Shown one piece after another: positions 22,645-27,766 of a stretch of DNA of 27,766 nt. The stretch lies in the NCBI GenBank assembly GCA_050943475.1, contig JBMNPF010000016.1:1-27766 (forward strand), read 5' to 3'. How positions within the stretch are numbered: the stretch's first letter is position 1; every line of letters starts with the position of its first letter. A program made the position numbers and the translations under genes. This DNA comes from Metaruminococcus_A sp050943475 (GTDB lineage: Bacteria > Bacillota > Clostridia > Oscillospirales > Ruminococcaceae). The notes below the pieces were generated by a model. That model made no database searches. It was given only the letters and a program-made list of their open reading frames with translations, and was not told the DNA's origin.

Positions 22645-24027
22645 TTGAGTGAAACCATAGCGGTCATTTTGGCTGCCGGAGACGGCAAGCGGATGATGTC
22701 AAAACAACCCAAGGTGCTGTGTGAGGTTTTGTTCAAACCCATGCTGTCTTGGGTTCTTTCTGCGTGTGAGGCCTCCGGCGTGGGGGAAATCTGCGTGGTT
22801 GCGGGCTATGAGCATGAACAGGTGGAACATTATTTAAACGGCGCTTACCCGGTTGTTCTGCAAACTGAGCGGCGCGGCACCGGCCATGCGGTTATGATGG
22901 CGGGGGACTTTTTAAAGGCGCACGCAGGTTCCAACCTGCTCGTCCTCTGCGGGGACGCTCCCTTTATGGATGAAGAGGCTCTCCGCGGCGCATTAGCCCA
23001 GCACGAGGAACAGGGCAACAGCGTTACGGTTATTACAGCAAACCTCGAAAATCCTGCGGGATATGGCCGGATCATCCGCAAAGGCAGCGGGATTTCCGGC
23101 ATTGTGGAGCAAAAGGATGCTTCCGACGATCAGCTCCGCATTACCGAAATCAATTCCGGTGCGTACTGGTTTAAGACTGACGACCTGCTTTCGGTGCTCT
23201 GGAACTTAAAAAACGAGAACGCCCAGGGGGAGTTTTACCTGACCGACACCATTTCCGCCCTGATTGCCGCCGGCAAACGCGCAGGCGCTTACTGCGCGGT
23301 GGACGCCTGCGTCGCTCTTGGAGCGAACGACCGCAAGGCTCTGCTCGCCCTCAACCGCCTTGCAGCAGAGCGGGTCATTGACAAACACCTTGAAAACGGT
23401 GTGGGCTTTGTTTCAACCGACGGTGTGATGATCGGGCCAGATGTCACCATCGAGCCGGGCACGGTGATCCTGCCCAATACCATTTTAAAGGGAAAGACCG
23501 CTGTTGGCGCCAACTGCGAAATTGGACCGGGATGTCTTTTGGAAAATGCAAAGGTCGGCGATGAAACCCGGCTCAATTATGTGCAGGCGTATGACTGCGT
23601 CATCCACAGTCAGGTGAAAATGGGGCCGTTTGTCCACATCCGGCCGAACAGCGAAATCCATTCCGGCGTGAAAATCGGCGATTTTGTCGAGGTCAAAAAT
23701 TCTGTCGTTGGCAGTCATACCGCGATTGCCCACCTGACCTATGTGGGGGACAGCGACGTTGGCAGTCACGTCAACTTCGGCTGCGGCGTTGTCACGGTTA
23801 ATTATGATGGCGTACACAAAATGCGTACGACCATTGGCGACCACGCTTTCATCGGTTGTAATACAAACCTTGTGGCGCCGGTCAAAATCGGCAATACGGC
23901 GTACACCGGAGCCGGTTCCACCATTACCAAGGATGTACCGGACGGCGCGCTCGCGGTAGAGCGGGCCGACCAGGTGATGATTAAAGATTACGCCTACCGG
24001 AAACTGCGGAACAAGAAGGAACGCTAA
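22645..24027 (+). CDS. glmU: Bifunctional GlmU: GlcNAc-1-P uridylyltransferase / GlcN-1-P acetyltransferase
   Basis: GlmU makes UDP-GlcNAc, the precursor of peptidoglycan and teichoic acid linkage units, in two steps. The protein has 460 residues. The N-terminal Rossmann domain has LAAGDGKRM (9-17; Lys replaces the usual Thr before Arg) and QPKVL (Lys23). The C-terminal left-handed beta helix has VHIRPNSEI near 331 and AHLTYVGDS with His363, the same number as the catalytic His of E. coli GlmU, then VVTVNYDG and FIGCNTNLVAP. The start is TTG at 22645, 6 bases after GGAG (22635-22638). A GTG at 22633 is too close to its own ribosome site. It is first in an operon with prs 36 bases on. Confidence 0.97.
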   Translation: MSETIAVILAAGDGKRMMSKQPKVLCEVLFKPMLSWVLSACEASGVGEICVVAGYEHEQVEHYLNGAYPVVLQTERRGTGHAVMMAGDFLKAHAGSNLLVLCGDAPFMDEEALRGALAQHEEQGNSVTVITANLENPAGYGRIIRKGSGISGIVEQKDASDDQLRITEINSGAYWFKTDDLLSVLWNLKNENAQGEFYLTDTISALIAAGKRAGAYCAVDACVALGANDRKALLALNRLAAERVIDKHLENGVGFVSTDGVMIGPDVTIEPGTVILPNTILKGKTAVGANCEIGPGCLLENAKVGDETRLNYVQAYDCVIHSQVKMGPFVHIRPNSEIHSGVKIGDFVEVKNSVVGSHTAIAHLTYVGDSDVGSHVNFGCGVVTVNYDGVHKMRTTIGDHAFIGCNTNLVAPVKIGNTAYTGAGSTITKDVPDGALAVERADQVMIKDYAYRKLRNKKER

Positions 24028-24063
24028 ACAGCCGTATGGCAGTACAGGCGAAGGGAGTATAAC

Positions 24064-25023
24064 ATGAATTTACACGGCAAGGATATTAAAATCTTTACTG
24101 CAAATTCCAACCCGAAGGTTGCACATGAAATTGCGCGCGAGCTGGGCCTGCCCGTTGGCAAAAGTGATGTCACAGCGTTTAGCGACGGTGAAATTTCGGT
24201 TTCCATCTTTGAATCGGTGCGTGGGTCGGATGTATTCGTCGTTCAGTCGACCAGCTCGCCGGTCAATCAGAATTTGATGGAGCTTCTGCTGATGATCGAC
24301 GCGTTCAAGCGCGCGTCGGCAGGGCGGATCACGGCGGTGATTCCGTATTTCGGCTATGCCCGGCAGGATCGCAAGGCCAAGGCGCGCGACCCGATCTCTG
24401 CCAAGTTGGTGGCAGATCTTATTACAACGGCGGGGGCGGACCGTGTCCTCACCATGGATCTGCACGCTGCACAGCTTCAGGGCTTTTTCAACATCCCGGT
24501 GGATCATCTGCTCGGCGTTCCGATTCTGCTTCCTTATTACAATGAGAAGTTTAAGGACAGCAAAGAGGATATTGTCATTGTTTCGCCGGATTTAGGTTCG
24601 GTTACCCGTGCGCGAAATTTTGCATCCCGGTTTGACGCCCCGCTTGCCATCATTGACAAGCGCCGTCAGCGCGCCAATGTTTCAGAAGTGATGAACATCA
24701 TCGGCGAGGTGCAGGGCAAACGGGTTATCCTGGTGGACGATATGATTGACACCGCAGGCACCCTCTGCAACGCCGCGAAAGCCATCGTTGAAAAGGGCGG
24801 TGCAAAAGAAGTGTACGCCTGCGCGACCCACGGCGTACTTTCCGGCCCCGCCATTGAGCGGATTGCGGAAAGCCCTATCCAGGAACTTGTTTTTCTTGAC
24901 ACCATTGAGCTGCCAGAGGAAAAGAAACTCGACAAAATCAAGCAGCTCCCGGTGGCGCCGGTCTTTGCCGAAGCCATTGAGCGCATTTACCTGGATAAAC
25001 CGGTTTCGCCGCTCTTTATCTAA
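24064..25023 (+). CDS. prs: Ribose-phosphate pyrophosphokinase (PRPP synthetase)
   Basis: It makes PRPP from ribose 5-phosphate and ATP for nucleotide, His and Trp synthesis. The 319-residue length is standard for class I. SDGE near 40-43, YARQDRK (98-104), the flexible loop DLHAAQLQGFF with His134, KRRQ (199-202) and the PRPP loop VDDMIDTAGTL (224-234) are all intact. AAGGGAG lies 6 bases before the ATG. The glmU-prs pair is conserved across Firmicutes. Confidence 0.97.
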   Translation: MNLHGKDIKIFTANSNPKVAHEIARELGLPVGKSDVTAFSDGEISVSIFESVRGSDVFVVQSTSSPVNQNLMELLLMIDAFKRASAGRITAVIPYFGYARQDRKAKARDPISAKLVADLITTAGADRVLTMDLHAAQLQGFFNIPVDHLLGVPILLPYYNEKFKDSKEDIVIVSPDLGSVTRARNFASRFDAPLAIIDKRRQRANVSEVMNIIGEVQGKRVILVDDMIDTAGTLCNAAKAIVEKGGAKEVYACATHGVLSGPAIERIAESPIQELVFLDTIELPEEKKLDKIKQLPVAPVFAEAIERIYLDKPVSPLFI

Positions 25024-25055
25024 TAGGGATATCACATTAAATTGGATACATACCG

Positions 25056-25145
25056 AGCAAAGCCTGCAAAAGAAAAGGATGAACCGGTGGGGTCTCCTCC
25101 TTCGCTTTTGCGGGTTTTGCTGGCTTGCGATCCGTTTTGGGAGGA
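25056..25145 (+). promoter_or_regulatory. Hairpin with anti-ribosome-site loop between prs and pth
   Basis: The 17-base arm at 25056-25072 pairs with 25105-25121; 15 pairs are Watson-Crick and two are G-U on the plus strand. An inner helix AAGGA/TCCTT (25075-25079 with 25098-25102) extends it. The loop holds TCCTCC (25095-25100), the exact complement of the pth ribosome site GGAGGA (25140-25145). The T tract needed for a terminator is absent, so a role in translation or mRNA processing is more likely. Confidence 0.5.
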
Positions 25146-25148
25146 AAT

Positions 25149-25763
25149 ATGAGTATCTTCGACCTGTTTGCACAAATTTCGCACCAGCGCGGAAACATTG
25201 AATACCTGGTAGTTGGATTAGGAAATCCCGGCCCCAAGTATGAAAAGACCCGCCACAACGCCGGATTCTGCGCAATGGACGCCATCCTTGCAGCAAACCA
25301 CCTTGAAATGCGTCAGAAAAAATTTAAGGCTGAGGTGGCGGATGGCACCGTTGCCGGCAAACGCTGCCTGTTTATGAAGCCGCAGACCTTTATGAACCTG
25401 AGCGGGGAAGCGGTCGGTGAGGCCGCGCGGTTTTACAAAATCCCGCCGGAAAGGATTATTGTTCTGTTTGACGATATTTCACTCCCGCCCGGCAAGCTGC
25501 GTATCCGCCGCAAGGGGAGCGCCGGGGGGCACAACGGCATTAAAAGCATCATCGAGCACCTGGGTTCTGAAAATTTTCCACGGGTGAAATTAGGCGTTGG
25601 TGCAAAACCCCGCCCGGATTATAATCTGGCCGATTGGGTGCTTTCGGCGTTTCCTCCGGAACAGCAGAAGCAGATGGAGCAGGCGTATGAAACCTGCCCC
25701 GAAATCATATCCCTGCTGGTAGAAGATCAAATCGACGAAGCGATGAACCGCTTCAGCCGGTAA
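25149..25763 (+). CDS. pth: Peptidyl-tRNA hydrolase
   Basis: The enzyme releases tRNA from peptidyl-tRNAs dropped by ribosomes. The protein has 204 residues. The catalytic residues are in place: VVGLGNPG with Asn26, RHNAGF with His36, and FDDISLPPGKLRIR with Asp109/Asp110, followed by GSAGGHNGIKSI. The N-terminus has about 15 residues more than typical family members before the first strand. The ATG at 25149 is set by GGGAGGAA (25139-25146) just 3-4 bases upstream; an earlier ATG at 25125 lies inside the structured gap. mfd follows after 17 bases. Confidence 0.95.
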   Translation: MSIFDLFAQISHQRGNIEYLVVGLGNPGPKYEKTRHNAGFCAMDAILAANHLEMRQKKFKAEVADGTVAGKRCLFMKPQTFMNLSGEAVGEAARFYKIPPERIIVLFDDISLPPGKLRIRRKGSAGGHNGIKSIIEHLGSENFPRVKLGVGAKPRPDYNLADWVLSAFPPEQQKQMEQAYETCPEIISLLVEDQIDEAMNRFSR

Positions 25764-25780
25764 GCAAAGGAACGAAACCG

Positions 25781-27766
25781 ATGAAACTCTTTACAAACCT
25801 CCTTGAAAAGTACGATCCGTTTATCCGCATCAATCAAGCGATTCAATCCCGCTCACTGCCTGCAATGGCGGTGGGCTTTTCGGCCGTACACAAGGCAAAT
25901 CTGGTTGCCGCCGCGGCTGAGGCATACGGTCCCTGTCTGGTTATCACTGACGATGAACTTGCCGCCCGCCGTTTTTGCGAGGATATCAACGCCATGCTCA
26001 GAGAGGAAGCGGCGGTTCTATACCCGGCAAAGGATTTTGTCTTTCGCAGCATTGAAGGCGTATCACACGAATACGAGCAGCAGCGTCTGGGGGTGCTCTC
26101 CCGTATCATGCGGGGCGGGTGCCGGGTGGTCTGCTGCAGCATCGACGCGCTGCTGCAATATACCATTCCGCCGGAGGAGCTGGCGCGCCGGAGCGTAAAG
26201 TTAAAGCCCGGCCAGCCAATTGAACTGGCGGAGATTGTGAAAACGCTGGTCCGCGCGGGCTATGTACGGCGCGATCAGGTGGACGGTACCTCGCAGTTTT
26301 CGGTGCGCGGCGGCATTGTCGACCTGTTTCCGCCCGATTTGCCGGCCCCGGTGCGAATTGAATTGTGGGGGGATGAAATCGACACCATTTCGGTGTTTGA
26401 ACTCGACACCCAGCGCCGGGTGGACACAATAAAAGAGGTGCGGATTACCCCTGCCTACGAGGTGTTGGCCGAGTCGCCGGAGGCGCTTGTCCAGCTTATC
26501 GAGGAAACCCTTAAGCATCATAAAAAAGACAGCGCGGTGGCCGCGAAATTCGGGGTTGATGCGGAACGCCTGAAATCCGGGCTGGAGCTGCCCTCGTATG
26601 ACAAATACATTGGCGCGGTGTATGAACAGCCCGCGACTTTGCTCGATTACTTTGACGAGCCGCTCATTTTTGTGAGCGAGTACGTTGCAGTGCGGGAGCG
26701 CGCCCGCGGGTTTCTCGCGACCCATCATGAGGATATTAAAATCCTGCTGGAGGAGGGGGAGCTCTGCAAGGGCTTTGACACCTTCTGCATGGACTTTTCC
26801 CGAATGAATGACATTTTGCAGGAGAACCGCACGGTTTACCTTGACACCTTTGCCCAGGGCAACGAATTGCGGCTGAAGGAACTCATCACCGCGACTGCTG
26901 TGCAGACCTCAGCCTGGGGCGGCGAGCTGAAACTGCTGGCGGAGGATTTGTCCGCCCTTGTTGCGCAGGGCTATTGCTGCGTGGTGCTCGCCGGAACCGC
27001 CAAGGCGGCGGCGACCCTTGCTGCTGATCTGCGCAAACACGGCTTGCCTGCCGATTACACCAAGGACGTCAAGGACATTATCTACCGCAAGGTGTTTGTG
27101 CTGGAAAACAAGCTCTCCTCGGGATTTGAGTACCCGGAAATCAAGCTGGCGGTCGTCACCAGCGTCAAACCGGGCACGGTCTCCAAAAAGCGGTATAAAA
27201 AACGCAAGGGAGAAGAAATTCGTTCGCTGAGCGACCTCAACATAGGCGACGCAGTGGTTCACGTCACCCATGGCATCGGCATCTTCGACGGTATCCACAA
27301 ACTGGATCTGCACGGCATTGTCAAGGATTACATCAAAATCCAATATGCCGGGGCGGATACTTTATATGTCCCGGTCACCCAGCTCGACCTGGTTTCCAAA
27401 TACATCGGGCCGAAGGACGACGGCAAAATCAAGCTCAACCGGCTCAACTCCGGCGAATGGCAGAAGACCCGTGCGCGGGTCAAAAAAGCGGTGGATGATA
27501 TGGCGGACGAACTTATCCGCCTCTATGCCGAACGGATGAAGGTGAAAGGCCACGCTTTCCCGGAGGACGACGAGTGGCAGCGCGAGTTCGAGGAGCGGTT
27601 CGATTACGAGGAAACCGACGACCAGCTCCGCTGTGCTGTCGAAATCAAGGCGGATATGGAAAAACCGGTGCCGATGGAGCGCCTGCTCTGCGGCGATGTC
27701 GGCTTTGGCAAAACCGAAGTCGCCCTGCGCGCCGCCTTCAAGTGCATTGAGGACGGGAAACAGTGT
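25781..27766 (+). CDS. mfd: Transcription-repair coupling factor Mfd (5' part, cut by window end)
   Basis: Mfd displaces stalled RNA polymerase from lesions and recruits UvrA. The open frame runs 662 codons to the window edge; the complete protein is usually about 1150 residues. Visible parts are the UvrB-like N-terminal domains with SVRGGIVDLFPP near residue 175, the CarD-like RNA polymerase interaction domain beginning IGDAVVHVTHGIGIFDGI near 487, and the start of the translocase with Walker A GDVGFGKTEVALRAAFK near 637-653. AGGA lies 9 bases before the ATG. It is the last gene seen in the glmU operon. Confidence 0.96.
   Translation, partial: MKLFTNLLEKYDPFIRINQAIQSRSLPAMAVGFSAVHKANLVAAAAEAYGPCLVITDDELAARRFCEDINAMLREEAAVLYPAKDFVFRSIEGVSHEYEQQRLGVLSRIMRGGCRVVCCSIDALLQYTIPPEELARRSVKLKPGQPIELAEIVKTLVRAGYVRRDQVDGTSQFSVRGGIVDLFPPDLPAPVRIELWGDEIDTISVFELDTQRRVDTIKEVRITPAYEVLAESPEALVQLIEETLKHHKKDSAVAAKFGVDAERLKSGLELPSYDKYIGAVYEQPATLLDYFDEPLIFVSEYVAVRERARGFLATHHEDIKILLEEGELCKGFDTFCMDFSRMNDILQENRTVYLDTFAQGNELRLKELITATAVQTSAWGGELKLLAEDLSALVAQGYCCVVLAGTAKAAATLAADLRKHGLPADYTKDVKDIIYRKVFVLENKLSSGFEYPEIKLAVVTSVKPGTVSKKRYKKRKGEEIRSLSDLNIGDAVVHVTHGIGIFDGIHKLDLHGIVKDYIKIQYAGADTLYVPVTQLDLVSKYIGPKDDGKIKLNRLNSGEWQKTRARVKKAVDDMADELIRLYAERMKVKGHAFPEDDEWQREFEERFDYEETDDQLRCAVEIKADMEKPVPMERLLCGDVGFGKTEVALRAAFKCIEDGKQC

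Noticed and set aside
25079..25201. 40-codon leader peptide frame between prs and pth
   Set aside because: AAAAGG abuts the ATG with no proper spacing, the start lies within the hairpin, and the frame runs into pth.
1..27766. CRISPR arrays, prophage, insertion sequences or attachment sites
   Set aside because: No regularly spaced repeats, transposase, integrase or tRNA-end duplication was seen.

Overview
The window looks like chromosome from a low-to-mid-GC Gram-positive anaerobe, probably class Clostridia and perhaps an Oscillospiraceae-type gut or anaerobic bacterium. The lineage is inferred from strong AGGAGG-type ribosome sites with frequent TTG/GTG starts, the glmU-prs-pth-mfd order, a bacterial PPi-type pyruvate phosphate dikinase, a KtrB/TrkH potassium channel, and the absence of any phage or IS genes. 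Both ends are open: a tRNA-Asn sits at the left edge and mfd is cut by the right edge.

Left part (1-12000). This is mostly single genes and short operons bounded by clear intrinsic terminators: tRNA-Asn; a membrane-anchored Ser-tailed protein and a DUF1232 membrane protein; a KtrB/TrkH potassium transporter on the minus strand; tRNA-Arg(CCT) with its own promoter, hairpin leader and terminator; an EamA exporter; a membrane protein of unknown function; a CPBP-family protease followed closely by tadA; a SLOG-fold protein divergent from alanine racemase; a radical SAM protein of the spore-photoproduct-lyase-like group coupled to alr; a small XRE regulator; and a cytoplasmic three-domain glycoside hydrolase.

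Centre (12075-19700, minus strand apart from one RNA candidate). This is the most interesting region. One transcription unit encodes two LicD phosphotransferase paralogues and a MOP-superfamily flippase, the same gene content as the pneumococcal lic2 group (tacF-licD1-licD2). A second unit encodes a lipoprotein binding protein, an ABC ATPase, a fused two-module permease and a winged-helix/LicC-type cytidylyltransferase fusion. Together they read as import of a phospho- or phosphono-head group, activation with CTP, and attachment to a lipid-linked glycan that is then flipped. No choline kinase (LicA) or LicB-type choline transporter is present, so the imported compound may already carry phosphorus, for example 2-aminoethylphosphonate or phosphocholine. 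A perfect 10-bp inverted repeat overlaps the promoter region of the transporter unit. Beyond the cytidylyltransferase terminator lies a GC-rich, strongly structured RNA candidate on the plus strand.

Right part (19721-27766). ppdK is on the minus strand with a long structured leader. A divergent plus-strand operon, glmU-prs-pth-mfd, supplies UDP-GlcNAc, PRPP, peptidyl-tRNA recycling and transcription-coupled repair. The prs-pth gap can form a 17-bp hairpin whose loop is complementary to the pth ribosome site. No CRISPR array, prophage, transposase or plasmid function was seen.
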